DNA of 49,632 bases from an uncultured Bacteroides sp. (GCA_944322335.1 CALUOU010000008.1:1-49632), one strand, 5' to 3'. Shown: positions 16,545 through 25,939, counted from the stretch's first letter. The notes: generated by a model from the letters alone, not told the origin. Numbers and translations are program-made.

Positions 16545-18437
16545 TCAATCGTCCCTAAGGCAACGGACAGAAAGAGCCTTGTAAAAATCCCCGGCGGAAG
16601 AAATGGTCGAATTCCAGTAGATCTCATTCACCGTCCCCATCAGGAATACGGTTTCTTCCGGAATTACCGTTCCGGCATTATCCAATGTCCAATACCCCAC
16701 CATCTTCGTGCTGTTCCAGTATTCACCTCTGTGCCACATGCCTACAGGATATCCGTCAAAGCCGGTCAGGTTGGAGCAAGGTAAAACGGGATCCTCTATG
16801 TCCGGCGCTTCCCAGTCACCAGCACGGATCAGGCTCGCATCATTATTCACATAATCGCGTAAAGTTTCCCAGTCTTCGGTAGTTGGTATCCTCCAGCCAC
16901 GGGGAGCGAGCGTGTTCGCCAGAATGGCTTCCCCATTGTAGAAATATACCTCTTCTCCATCCGGTTTGTAATAGCCTGATATGCCTTCCCCCTGTTCCGT
17001 CTGCATGGAAAGCGCGGATCCATCCCTGTAACTCTTCGCCCTGAGGTTCTCCTTCATCCAATATTGGGTTCCGATCTTAACCAACGGATATGTATTGGAT
17101 CCGTCTCTTCCGTCTTTCAGCACGTATGCGCTCACGCTGACAGCAAGAGCATCCGCAGGCTTATCATGAACAATGCCGCCGTCCGCCGTCAGATAAATCT
17201 TCCGCCACGGTTCTGAAGAGCCTTCCTGATAAACAGGTTGCTTCGTCCCTTCATCCCAGCGAATACTACCGCCATGCACGTTCCCCGCCTCGTCCAAAAG
17301 TTCCAATACAACGCCTTGCGTAAGGTCTGCTTTCTGTCCGTTCATCGGATAAGCCACAATGGCACGGGAGGCTACATTGTCAGTCAGCAGATATTCCTTA
17401 CAGATTTCAGCCACCGCTTGACCGTCACTATAAATACGGTAAATATCGGAAGCGTCAAAAGAGAGGGAGGCCAGATGGACAGCCTTGTTCTCAAGAGTGG
17501 CATCGGTCTCATCCTGAATGGTCGGCTCTCCCCAATCCTCGACACTTCCTGCCACACCTGACAGTTCGTTATCATTTACAGCAGACATGGAAATCTGAAG
17601 CGTGCGCTGTGAATTGGAAACCAATTCATACGCTTCTATAGCACAAGTGTAAATATGCCCTCGCCATTCGATGGAAATGTACTGCTCGTCCGGGGTCACG
17701 CTCTGTGGCACAACTATCACTCTTTTACCTACCAGTTTCCCGTCCGACTCTTGCCAATCGCCTGCGGCCATAATATCCGCTTGAGAAGAGAGGCTGTTGA
17801 GAGTACACTCCTTCAAGTCGTATATGGCTTCTGTATAGAAATTGCAGGCTATAACCTTCGGATTGTCTTCCAACATTTCGGCCAATTGCTCTTCAGTTTC
17901 TGGGATAAGCGTTATTTCCAATTTGGACAAAGCGTGCCTGAAATTCAGCGGGACAGGGTTGCTGCTGCTGGCCACGCCCTCCTCAGAAGCGACTAAAAAG
18001 TCCGATTCCGAATAAGCGCTGTGTTCACGCTGATCCTGACTCACCGAGACGGCCATCATCGTTCCTCCGTCCTGCAAAGCTCCTTCCCGATATGGATAAT
18101 AGGCCACAAAATCCAGACTGGATCCGCCTTGCGGATAAAACACACTTTCTTTCGGAAGAAGATCGCTGCCGCCTTCGCATTCCAGCAACAGATTGTCGAT
18201 GTAACGCTCACCATCGAGTCCCACTCCATTGATACAGGCGAACAGACCGATCTTATCTCCTTCTTCGAAAGAAGTATCCAACACTCTGGTAGCGGTTTTG
18301 CCGTTGTTGACCTCCGCCACAAAACGAATGGGAACATTGCCAACTGATGACTCTTCAGAGATGTCATTTATACAACCACCCAAGACTAAAGTGGCAAAAA
18401 ACAAAGCACCTTTACAGGCTTTTAATGTTGTTCTCAT
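16545..18437 (-). CDS. Fimbrillin-like lipoprotein with C-terminal FISUMP domain
   Basis: 630 residues. The signal peptide ends in a lipobox (LVLGGC, lipidated Cys22). Residues about 35-310 look like a fimbrillin-family (Mfa-like) shell (IRFVAEVNNGKTATRV, GDKIGLFAC, PLNFRHALSKLEITL, and VVPQSVTPDEQYISI). A middle beta region follows. The last about 185 residues match the FISUMP type (YPLVKIGTQYWMKENLRAKS, LAPRGWRIPTTEDWETL, YWTLDNAG, LSVRCLRDD). Fimbrillin-type lipoproteins are surface adhesins or pilus subunits; the role here is inferred. It lies between housekeeping genes and next to a recombinase, suggesting acquisition. Promoter at 18470-18500 and terminator at 16479-16519 make it a single-gene unit. 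Confidence 0.85.
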   Translation of the reverse strand: MRTTLKACKGALFFATLVLGGCINDISEESSVGNVPIRFVAEVNNGKTATRVLDTSFEEGDKIGLFACINGVGLDGERYIDNLLLECEGGSDLLPKESVFYPQGGSSLDFVAYYPYREGALQDGGTMMAVSVSQDQREHSAYSESDFLVASEEGVASSSNPVPLNFRHALSKLEITLIPETEEQLAEMLEDNPKVIACNFYTEAIYDLKECTLNSLSSQADIMAAGDWQESDGKLVGKRVIVVPQSVTPDEQYISIEWRGHIYTCAIEAYELVSNSQRTLQISMSAVNDNELSGVAGSVEDWGEPTIQDETDATLENKAVHLASLSFDASDIYRIYSDGQAVAEICKEYLLTDNVASRAIVAYPMNGQKADLTQGVVLELLDEAGNVHGGSIRWDEGTKQPVYQEGSSEPWRKIYLTADGGIVHDKPADALAVSVSAYVLKDGRDGSNTYPLVKIGTQYWMKENLRAKSYRDGSALSMQTEQGEGISGYYKPDGEEVYFYNGEAILANTLAPRGWRIPTTEDWETLRDYVNNDASLIRAGDWEAPDIEDPVLPCSNLTGFDGYPVGMWHRGEYWNSTKMVGYWTLDNAGTVIPEETVFLMGTVNEIYWNSTISSAGDFYKALSVRCLRDD

Positions 18438-18469
18438 GATATTTATATTTATTTTTAAGAAAAACGCGG

Positions 18470-18500
18470 TAAAGGTATCAGTTTGTTTTTAGTTGGCAAA
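18470..18500 (-). promoter_or_regulatory. Probable promoter of the fimbrillin-like gene
   Basis: TTTG (18497-18500) and TACCTTTA (18470-18477) on the minus strand are separated by 19 bases. The -7 box has one mismatch in the last base. The leader would be about 25 bases. I see no inverted repeat pair around it that would make it an invertible promoter. Confidence 0.6.
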
Positions 18501-18535
18501 TTTTTCGCGCAATATTTTCATAAAAGATCCTATCT

Positions 18536-18760
18536 TTATGTCATAAAACATATTTTAGCTTTGATGTGGCCACCGATACATGACAACCCATACGATCTGT
18601 CAGTCGTGTCCTTTAGCCTATCGTAGATGGCCGATGCAAGCACGTTTTGTCGGTATCGATTAGGCATTTGCGCCATCATGCTTTGATATTGGGGGTGCCC
18701 GTCAAGCAGCCCACGTTTGGCAGCTTCTTGGCATTTGACAAGCGACAGTTTCCTCTCATT
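18536..18760 (-). pseudogene. Possible small gene or remnant downstream of the recombinase
   Basis: A minus-strand frame of 74 sense codons runs open from the recombinase stop codon to TAA at 18536. It reads like real protein: RKLSLVKCQEAAKRGLL, then QMPNRYRQNVLASAIYDR and SYGLSCIGGHIKAK. The first ATG is at 18679, giving only 47 residues, while protein-like sequence starts before it. Either translation begins at a non-ATG codon, or the 5' end has been damaged. An ATG overlapping the recombinase stop is in another frame. I do not recognise the family. It probably belongs to the same mobile segment as the recombinase. Confidence 0.4.
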
Positions 18761-19970
18761 TCAAAATCTGGCTGATCATCTTACGGTTGGCTTTCACCAC
18801 TCCCTCCGTATCGATGGTGGAAAGATAGATTTGCGTAGTTTTCAAGCTTTCATGCCCCAAGCCTTTGCTGACAATAGTCAGGTCTGTCCCCAAATCTCGC
18901 ATAGCACTAGCCCACGTATGTCGGGCACAATACGTGGTAAGCGGCACTTGCAAACCTACCATTTCGCCGATTTTCTTCAGATTGCGGTTCATCCTATGCT
19001 CCGCACGTTCATATTGGCGACGTTCTGTTCCATCCTGTTTCATAATGATAGGCAACAGATACGGACTTCCGACAGTCAAATGAGCGTAGGTGTCTACAAT
19101 CTCCTGCATGGCAGGTTCCCAGCTTATAGACAAACTCTGCCCGGTCTTCTTTCGGCTGTATTGCAGTTGTCTGTTTTTTATATCCGTCTTTTTCAGATAA
19201 GCCATGTCCACAAAGGAAATCCCTTGCAAGTAAATGCACAGTATAAACATGTCCCTTGCAAAGGCAAGGGAAGATCCGTCCATTAAGTTGAGCTGTCTGA
19301 TGGCACGGACCGAGTCCAATTGGATAGCACGTTTGGCAGTTCTGGTAAAACCGGTAAACACGTAGCGGAAGATGTCCTTGTCAGTGGCCAGCCCTGCTTC
19401 CACCGCCTTGCGATAGAGCGTGCGCAAGGTACGCATGTAGCAAGATGATGAATTGCGCTTCACTCCCTTCCCTTTCAACCAAGCTTCATACTGACTGATG
19501 GTCTCGGCATCCAACATATCGATGGTCATGTCCTCACCGCCACGGAAACGGACGAAGCTCGCCAATGCATCGCGATAGGTTTTGGCAGTTCCGTGACGGC
19601 CAATACGCAGCTTCTTCGCAACCATGCTGTGTATGAAACAAAACCAGGTCTGGCATTGGGGAAGCCTTCGGAACGCCGACACGATATCATCTACGGTATA
19701 TTCCACCATTGCCAATTCCCGTTCGGTAATGAGAGCGGTAAGCTGCTTGGTATCCCATTGAATCTTCGAGACGATCAATTGCAACTCGGCTTGACGAGCA
19801 GGCGTTCCGCCGATATGCAGAAACGAAACTTTTCCGTCCCATTCTTTGGGCATGATATGGTAATCGGTGCAAATCGTTCTCGTGCTTCTGCGGTGAATCA
19901 CTTGGAAATACAAGGTGCCAGCCTTGTCATGAGTGGTAGAAGGGCGAAATTTCAGTTTGAATGATGCCAT
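18756..19970 (-). CDS. Tyrosine recombinase (site-specific integrase) with altered catalytic Arg
   Basis: 404 residues of the Bacteroidetes phage-integrase type. An N-terminal arm-binding domain (FRPSTTHDKAGTLYFQVIHR) and a SAM-like core-binding domain (about 105-205) precede the catalytic domain. Recognisable catalytic elements: Lys274/275 in YSRKKTGQ, CARHTWAS (Arg350), LGHESLKTT (His373) and Tyr382 in TQIYLS. The first catalytic arginine normally sits in the segment RGxSFVDMAYL; here it reads YLQGISFVDMAYL, so Gln249 replaces it. That would be expected to cripple strand cleavage. Relatives act as invertases or integrases of mobile elements. It stands alone between a fimbrillin-like gene and mutS2. 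Confidence 0.9.
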   Translation of the reverse strand: MASFKLKFRPSTTHDKAGTLYFQVIHRRSTRTICTDYHIMPKEWDGKVSFLHIGGTPARQAELQLIVSKIQWDTKQLTALITERELAMVEYTVDDIVSAFRRLPQCQTWFCFIHSMVAKKLRIGRHGTAKTYRDALASFVRFRGGEDMTIDMLDAETISQYEAWLKGKGVKRNSSSCYMRTLRTLYRKAVEAGLATDKDIFRYVFTGFTRTAKRAIQLDSVRAIRQLNLMDGSSLAFARDMFILCIYLQGISFVDMAYLKKTDIKNRQLQYSRKKTGQSLSISWEPAMQEIVDTYAHLTVGSPYLLPIIMKQDGTERRQYERAEHRMNRNLKKIGEMVGLQVPLTTYCARHTWASAMRDLGTDLTIVSKGLGHESLKTTQIYLSTIDTEGVVKANRKMISQILK

Positions 19971-20102
19971 AATGAATGTCTGATATTTAATAGGTTATTA
20001 AAACTGAAAAATACACAGAAGCTGTCACATTAGGGGAGTTATTCCGCATGGATTATCAAATCTTTCTCTCCTTCCCTTGTTTCTCATTTCAGATATTAAT
20101 CG

Positions 20103-20110
20103 TAACTTTG
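20103..20110 (+). promoter_or_regulatory. -7 box of the mutS2 promoter
   Basis: TAACTTTG matches TAnnTTTG exactly and lies 24 bases before the mutS2 start. The -33 region (TTGT at 20077-20080) is a weaker match. Confidence 0.55.
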
Positions 20111-20133
20111 CCTGAAAATTGATAAGAACCCAC

Positions 20134-22647
20134 ATGATATACCCGCGAAATTTTGAACAAAAAATAGGATTCGACCAAATACGGCAATTGCTGACTGAAA
20201 AATGTTTGAGCCGATTGGGAGAAGAACGAGTGACCGATATGACTTTTTCGGATCGTTTCAGTGATATTGACGAATGGCTGAACCAGACTGCTGAATTCGT
20301 ACGCATTTTGCAGGAAGCCGATCAGTTTCCCGCTCAATTTTTTTTCGATGTGCGACCTTCCTTGAAGCGAATCCGTGTAGAAGGCATGTATCTGGACGAA
20401 CAGGAACTTTTCGACCTGCGACGCTCGCTGGAAACCATTCGCGACATCGTCCGCTTCCTCCTGCAGACTGATAAAGATACCGATGATGGGATCTCGCCTT
20501 ATCCCTGTTTAAAAAGACTGGCCGGAGATATCACGGTGTTTCCGCAACTCATCCGGGAAATGAACAGCATCTTGTCACCATACGGAAAAATGAAAGATAA
20601 TGCTTCACCTGAGCTGGCACGTATCCGACGGGAACTTTCCACCACGATGGGAAGTATCTCACGCTCGCTCAACAACATCCTGCGAAATGCCCAGTCAGAA
20701 GGAGTGGTAGACAAAGATGTCTCACCAACCATGCGCGACGGACGGCTGGTGATCCCTGTGGCTCCAGCCTTGAAACGAAAAATCAAAGGTATCGTACACG
20801 ATGAATCGGCGAGCGGAAAAACAGTTTTCATAGAGCCTGCCGAAGTGGTGGAAGCCAATAACCGCATCCGGGAACTGGAGGCAGACGAACGAAGGGAGAT
20901 CATCCGGATCCTAATCGAATTTTCCAATAAGCTCCGCCCTGACATCTCAGATATTTTACTTTCATATGACTTTCTGGCTGAAATCGATTTTATCCGTGCC
21001 AAAGCGCTTTTGGCCGAGCAGACAGAAGCTTTAAAGCCTAATGTGGACAATCGTCCCGTCATTGATTGGATTGAGGCTATCCACCCTCTCCTGCAGCTCT
21101 CCCTGGCAAAACATGGCAAGAAGGTTGTCCCGTTGGACATCACGCTCAACCAACAGCAACGCATCCTGCTGATTTCAGGCCCTAATGCGGGAGGCAAATC
21201 AGTTTGCCTGAAAACAGTAGGGCTCCTGCAATATATGCTGCAATGCGGTTTGCTGGTACCCATGCGCGAAGGAAGCAAAATGGGGATTTTCGACAGCATT
21301 TTCATTGACATCGGTGATGAGCAATCCATCGAAGACGACCTGAGCACTTACTCTTCGCACCTGACCAACATGAAAGTCATGATGAAACAATGTAACGAAA
21401 GAAGTCTTATCCTGATTGATGAATTCGGAGGAGGGACAGAGCCGCAAATCGGTGGTGCCATCGCGGAAGCCGTGCTTAAACGATTAAACCAGAAAGGTAC
21501 ATTCGGCGTAATCACTACCCATTACCAAAACCTTAAACACTTTGCCGAAGACCACGAAGGTGTTGTCAACGGAGCCATGCTCTACGACCGCCACCTGATG
21601 CAAGCCCTCTTCCAGTTACAGATCGGACAGCCTGGCAGTTCGTTTGCCGTGGAAATCGCGCGGAAGATCGGATTGCCCGAAGACATCATTGCGGACGCAT
21701 CGGCCATCGTAGGAAGCGAATATATTAGTGCCGACAAATATTTGCAGGACATTGTACGTGACAAGCGTTATTGGGAAAACAAACGGCAAAGCATCCGACA
21801 ACGTGAGAAACAAATGGAAGAGCTGATGAGCCGCTACCAGCGTGAAATGGAAGAGCTACAAAGCTCCCGTAAAGAAATTATCAGGCATGCCAAGGAGGAG
21901 GCCGAACGGATGATGCAGGAAGCCAATGCCCGCATCGAAAACACCATACGTACCATCAAGGAAGCACAGGCGGAAAAGGAACGGACACGCCAAGCCAGAC
22001 AGGAGTTAAGTGATTTCCGGACTTCATTGGAACAAATCTCTCAACAGGAAGAAGAGAACAAAATAGCGCGCAAGATGGAGAGCCTGAGGCAGAAGCAAGA
22101 ACGCAAACAACAACGGAAAGCACAAAAGACAGAGAAGACAAACGAGGCGCAACCCGCCGCGCCTCAACGTCCGCCCCTCCAGCCCGGATGTGCGGTACGC
22201 ATCAAGGGGCAAACTACTGTGGGCGAATTGCTCGAATTGAACGGGAAGCAAGCCACTGTGGCTTTCGGAAGCCTGAAGACAACTGTGTCTGCCGATCGGC
22301 TGGAAACGACAAACGCGCGTCCTTACGGGAGTGAGAACAAGCTGAACGCACCTTCTTTCATCAGCACCCAAACACAAGACAGCATGCACGAAAAGAAATT
22401 ACATTTCAAGCAGGATATTGATGTGAGGGGCATGCGGGGCGATGAAGCCATTCAAGCTGTTACGTATTTCATAGACGATGCCATCTTAGTGGGATGTCGC
22501 CGCGTTCGCATCCTCCATGGCACAGGTACAGGAATCCTTCGTACACTCATTCGACAATACCTGCAAACAGTTCCAAGCGTAAAAAGTTTTAAAGATGAGC
22601 ATGTGCAGTTTGGAGGAGCAGGAATCACAGTGGTGGATTTTTTGTGA
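20134..22647 (+). CDS. mutS2: Endonuclease MutS2
   Basis: 837 residues from ATG 20134 (MIYPRNFEQKIGFDQI). Order of parts: N-terminal clamp and lever helices, an ABC-type ATPase (Walker A SGPNAGGKSVCLKT, signature and Walker B DDLSTYSSHLTNM and LILIDEFGGGTEPQIGGA), a long coiled coil (about 515-690) rich in Glu, Lys and Arg, a KOW-like segment, and a C-terminal Smr nuclease domain (DVRGMRGDEAIQAV, LHGTGTGILRTLIRQYL). MutS2 suppresses homologous recombination, and in Firmicutes also splits collided ribosomes. It has its own promoter box 24 bases upstream and a terminator after it. Confidence 0.96.
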   Translation: MIYPRNFEQKIGFDQIRQLLTEKCLSRLGEERVTDMTFSDRFSDIDEWLNQTAEFVRILQEADQFPAQFFFDVRPSLKRIRVEGMYLDEQELFDLRRSLETIRDIVRFLLQTDKDTDDGISPYPCLKRLAGDITVFPQLIREMNSILSPYGKMKDNASPELARIRRELSTTMGSISRSLNNILRNAQSEGVVDKDVSPTMRDGRLVIPVAPALKRKIKGIVHDESASGKTVFIEPAEVVEANNRIRELEADERREIIRILIEFSNKLRPDISDILLSYDFLAEIDFIRAKALLAEQTEALKPNVDNRPVIDWIEAIHPLLQLSLAKHGKKVVPLDITLNQQQRILLISGPNAGGKSVCLKTVGLLQYMLQCGLLVPMREGSKMGIFDSIFIDIGDEQSIEDDLSTYSSHLTNMKVMMKQCNERSLILIDEFGGGTEPQIGGAIAEAVLKRLNQKGTFGVITTHYQNLKHFAEDHEGVVNGAMLYDRHLMQALFQLQIGQPGSSFAVEIARKIGLPEDIIADASAIVGSEYISADKYLQDIVRDKRYWENKRQSIRQREKQMEELMSRYQREMEELQSSRKEIIRHAKEEAERMMQEANARIENTIRTIKEAQAEKERTRQARQELSDFRTSLEQISQQEEENKIARKMESLRQKQERKQQRKAQKTEKTNEAQPAAPQRPPLQPGCAVRIKGQTTVGELLELNGKQATVAFGSLKTTVSADRLETTNARPYGSENKLNAPSFISTQTQDSMHEKKLHFKQDIDVRGMRGDEAIQAVTYFIDDAILVGCRRVRILHGTGTGILRTLIRQYLQTVPSVKSFKDEHVQFGGAGITVVDFL

Positions 22648-22651
22648 AAGA

Positions 22652-22673
22652 AATGGTTTGAAAGCCATTTTTG
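22652..22673 (+). terminator. Probable terminator of mutS2
   Basis: AATGGTT (22652-22658) and AGCCATT (22663-22669) form a 7-bp stem with one G-T pair around TGAA, followed directly by a T-run. It lies five bases after the stop codon. Confidence 0.65.
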
Positions 22674-22749
22674 CCTGACCATAAAAAACTCAAAAAGCAC
22701 TCACATTCTTTTCGATAACTAAGTTTTAAATTCATCAAGGTACATCAAT

Positions 22750-23961
22750 ATGAAATCTCTCAAAGAACTTTATCGGATTGGCACAGGTCCCTCAAGCAGC
22801 CATACCATGGGGCCTCGTAAAGCAGCTGAAATCTTTTTGATGCGACACCCTGAAGCAGCTTCTTTTGAAGTGACTCTCTATGGGAGTCTGGCAGCCACAG
22901 GCAAAGGCCACATGACCAATGTGGCCATCTGTGAAACTCTGCAACCGGTAGCACCCGTCAAAATCTTATGGGAACCAAAAATTTTCCTGCCCTTCCACCC
23001 CAACGGCATGAAATTCGTCTCGCTCGACGCTTGTGGAAACAAGACAGATGAATGGACAGTGTTCAGTATAGGAGGCGGAGCCTTAGCCGAAGAAGGGAAT
23101 GGAAACAACTCCATTAATACACCAGAGATCTATGAAATGAACCACATGACAGAGATCTTGCAATGGTGCGAACATACAGGGAAATGCTATTGGGAATATG
23201 TGAAGGAACGTGAAGATAGTGATATCTGGGATTACCTGAATGAGGTGTGGAAAACCATGAAAGCAGCCGTACTTCGCGGTTTAGACAATGAAGGAGTTCT
23301 GCCGGGACCATTGAATTTACGGCGCAAAGCTTATTCTTATTATATACGCGCCAGCGGTTATAAGCAATCCCTCCAATCACGCGGCCTTGTGTTTGCATAC
23401 GCACTGGCAGTCAGTGAAGAAAACGCTTCTGGCGGTGTCATTGTCACGGCACCCACTTGCGGATCTTGCGGCGTGGTGCCAGCTGTGCTCTACCACTTGG
23501 CCATGAGCCGCAACTTCAGCGACAAACGGATCTTGCGTGCCCTTGCCACTGCCGGGCTAGTGGGGAACATTGTCAAGCAAAACGCTTCTATTTCCGGTGC
23601 GGAAGCCGGATGTCAAGCGGAAGTAGGCGTGGCTTGCTCCATGGCTTCGGCTGCCGCCAACCAACTGTTTGGAGGCACTCCCACACAAATTGAATATGCT
23701 GCCGAGATGAGTCTTGAACATCATTTAGGCATGACTTGTGATCCAGTTTGCGGACTTGTACAGATTCCTTGCATCGAACGAAATGCCTATGCTGCTGCCA
23801 GAGCTTTGGATGCCAACCTTTATTCTTCATTCACCGATGGAATGCACCGCGTGTCTTTCGACAAGGTAGTAGAAGTGATGAAAGAGACAGGCAACGACCT
23901 TCCTTCACTCTATAAAGAAACCAGTGAAGGAGGACTGGCCAAAGATTACCACCCCATGTAA
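22750..23961 (+). CDS. sdaA: L-serine dehydratase (single-chain, iron-sulfur type)
   Basis: 403 residues joining the beta (N-terminal) and alpha (C-terminal) parts of the iron-sulfur L-serine deaminase. The start has the family motif IGTGPSSSHTMGPRKAAE. The alpha part has APTCGSCGVVPAVLYHLA, then SGAEAGCQAEVGVA and CDPVCGLVQIPCIERN, which supply cysteines for an oxygen-sensitive [4Fe-4S] cluster. It converts L-serine to pyruvate and ammonia in the cytoplasm. It follows mutS2 by 102 bases that include a terminator, so it is probably transcribed separately; I see no clear TAnnTTTG box. Confidence 0.95.
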   Translation: MKSLKELYRIGTGPSSSHTMGPRKAAEIFLMRHPEAASFEVTLYGSLAATGKGHMTNVAICETLQPVAPVKILWEPKIFLPFHPNGMKFVSLDACGNKTDEWTVFSIGGGALAEEGNGNNSINTPEIYEMNHMTEILQWCEHTGKCYWEYVKEREDSDIWDYLNEVWKTMKAAVLRGLDNEGVLPGPLNLRRKAYSYYIRASGYKQSLQSRGLVFAYALAVSEENASGGVIVTAPTCGSCGVVPAVLYHLAMSRNFSDKRILRALATAGLVGNIVKQNASISGAEAGCQAEVGVACSMASAAANQLFGGTPTQIEYAAEMSLEHHLGMTCDPVCGLVQIPCIERNAYAAARALDANLYSSFTDGMHRVSFDKVVEVMKETGNDLPSLYKETSEGGLAKDYHPM

Positions 23962-24041
23962 GGAATTGGCACGGATAGACCATTATTCAATCGCAGGACA
24001 TAATCTCCTCTTATAGAGAATGACCTTGCCGAGCATACACA

Positions 24042-24078
24042 AAGAGGCTGGCTCAATTTTATTTTGAGTCAGCCTCTT
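24042..24078. terminator. Shared terminator between convergent sdaA and pgm
   Basis: AAGAGGCTG-G-CTCAA (24042-24056) and TTGAG-T-CAGCCTCTT (24064-24078) form a 14-bp stem with one central G-T pair on the plus strand and a 7-base loop. It lies between two convergent genes, so it probably serves both. Confidence 0.7.
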
Positions 24079-24095
24079 AAAAGAACTTATCAATA

Positions 24096-25838
24096 TCAGA
24101 TTCCGAGCGATTTACGCACAGCTTCTATCTTTGACTCAGCTTCGGCAACGGCATTGAGATAGCACTTAGCACATCCCATCGTGCCTTTCACCTCAATATA
24201 GAATTTGATCTTCGGCTCTGTGCCTGAAGGACGTACGGAAATTTTCGTACCATCTTGAGTGAAGTATTGGAGCACATTGCTCGTTTCAGGCATCTCCAAG
24301 TCAGTAACCTTACCCTCGGCATCAGTAGCTTTCAGTGTCTTATAGTCTTTGACAAGCGCTACAGGCGAACCGCCGATTTCCTTGGGAGGATTGGCACGGA
24401 AATTATCCATCATGGCTTTGATCTCTTCCGCACCACTCTTGCCCGGCTTTACCACATTGACTGTGGTTTCCTTAGAGAAACCATATTCCACATAGATTTC
24501 CATCAACACATCATACAACGTCTTGCCTTGGTCTTTAGCCCATGCACAGATTTCAGCCAAGAGAGAGCAAGCGGATACGGCATCCTTGTCACGCACAAAG
24601 TCTTCTGCCAAGAAGCCGTAACTTTCCTCACCACCACCGATATACTGCTGTTTGCCCTCACGCAAACGTATTTCACGGGCAATCCATTTGAAACCCGTGT
24701 AGCAGTCAAGCATTTCGATGTGGTTTTTCTCGGCCACAGCCTTGATCAGGTCTGTTGTCACAATGGTTTTTACAATAAAATCAGAAGGCTTCATCTTGCC
24801 GGTCGCTATCCGGTTCTTGATGATATAGTAAAGGAAGATGAGGCAAGTCTGGTTTCCGTTAATAAGCACCCATTCTCCCTTGTCGTTCTTGCAAGCCATT
24901 CCCACACGATCAGCATCAGGGTCACTGGCCATTACAATGTCCGCATTGATCTGCTTAGCCAAGTTGACAGCCAAGGTAAGGGCTTCGGCATATTCCGGAT
25001 TGGGAGATACAACTGTGGGGAAATTGCCATCTTTCACCATTTGTTCGGGCACACAGTGCACATTTTCAAAGCCCCATACTTTCAATGACCAGGGAATGAG
25101 AGTACGGCCCGCTCCATGAAGCGGAGTGTAGACAATGCAAAGATCCTTTTGACGGCGGATAACTTCCGGATCGATAGAGATGGAATGAACCTTTTCGAGA
25201 TAAACCTTATCCACATCTTCACCAATAATCTGAATCAGATCCTTGTTGCCGTCAAATTTAATATCGTCCACAGTCACCTTATTGACTTCCTCTATGATGC
25301 CCGTGTCATGGGGAGCAAGCACCTGAGCGCCATCTTCCCAATAAGCCTTATAACCATTGTATTCACGAGGATTATGGCTTGCGGTAATATTAATACCGCT
25401 TTGACAGCCCAAGTGACGGATAGCAAAGGATACTTCAGGCGTAGGGCGCAAATCATCAAACAGATAGACTTTGATACCATTGGCCGAGAAGATTTCAGCT
25501 GAGATTTCAGCAAACTTACGGCTGTTGTTGCGGCAGTCATGACCCACAACCACTGAGATTTGCCCATGTCCGGCAAAACATTTGTTCAGGTAATTGGCCA
25601 ACCCCTGTGTAGCGGCACCTACTGTATAGATGTTCATACGGTTGCTGCCGGCACCCATAATGCCACGCAGACCTCCCGTTCCAAATTCCAGATCCTTGTA
25701 GAAGCTGTCTATCAGCTCTGTCTTGTCTTCGTTTTCCAACATGCGGCGCACTTCAGCCTGAGTCTCTGCATCATAGGCAGGTGTCAACCACTTTTCAGCT
25801 TTCGCTGTCACTTGTTTAATCAAATCTTGATTTTCCAT
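24096..25838 (-). CDS. Phosphoglucomutase/phosphomannomutase
   Basis: 580-residue alpha-D-phosphohexomutase of the long phosphoglucomutase 2-like type. Signatures in order: GTGGLRGIMGAGSNRMN, the phosphoserine loop TASHNPREYNGYKAYW (serine near residue 150), the metal loop ASDPDADRVGMA, the sugar-binding loop GGGEESYGF, and the phosphate-binding loop RPSGTEPKIKFYIEV. It interconverts hexose 1- and 6-phosphates, feeding glycolysis and sugar-nucleotide synthesis. Exact sugar preference cannot be read from sequence. A textbook Bacteroides promoter lies about 100 bases upstream. Confidence 0.93.
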   Translation of the reverse strand: MENQDLIKQVTAKAEKWLTPAYDAETQAEVRRMLENEDKTELIDSFYKDLEFGTGGLRGIMGAGSNRMNIYTVGAATQGLANYLNKCFAGHGQISVVVGHDCRNNSRKFAEISAEIFSANGIKVYLFDDLRPTPEVSFAIRHLGCQSGINITASHNPREYNGYKAYWEDGAQVLAPHDTGIIEEVNKVTVDDIKFDGNKDLIQIIGEDVDKVYLEKVHSISIDPEVIRRQKDLCIVYTPLHGAGRTLIPWSLKVWGFENVHCVPEQMVKDGNFPTVVSPNPEYAEALTLAVNLAKQINADIVMASDPDADRVGMACKNDKGEWVLINGNQTCLIFLYYIIKNRIATGKMKPSDFIVKTIVTTDLIKAVAEKNHIEMLDCYTGFKWIAREIRLREGKQQYIGGGEESYGFLAEDFVRDKDAVSACSLLAEICAWAKDQGKTLYDVLMEIYVEYGFSKETTVNVVKPGKSGAEEIKAMMDNFRANPPKEIGGSPVALVKDYKTLKATDAEGKVTDLEMPETSNVLQYFTQDGTKISVRPSGTEPKIKFYIEVKGTMGCAKCYLNAVAEAESKIEAVRKSLGI

Positions 25839-25939
25839 ACTGGTATTGTTTAAATTAAGTTTTTAAGCTCCGTTTTTAGCTCTTTGATCCTTCCATATGT
25901 AGATCTCTGAAACCATTAACTTACAAACACATTTCGGCA

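Noticed and set aside
18438-18540. Invertible promoter upstream of the fimbrillin-like gene
   Set aside because: Only short local hairpins are present (for example AAAGAT/ATCTTT at 18523-18537); no pair of matching inverted repeats flanks the promoter.
20499-21347. Long minus-strand frame of 282 codons inside mutS2
   Set aside because: Fully inside a well-conserved gene on the other strand, with no recognisable motif.
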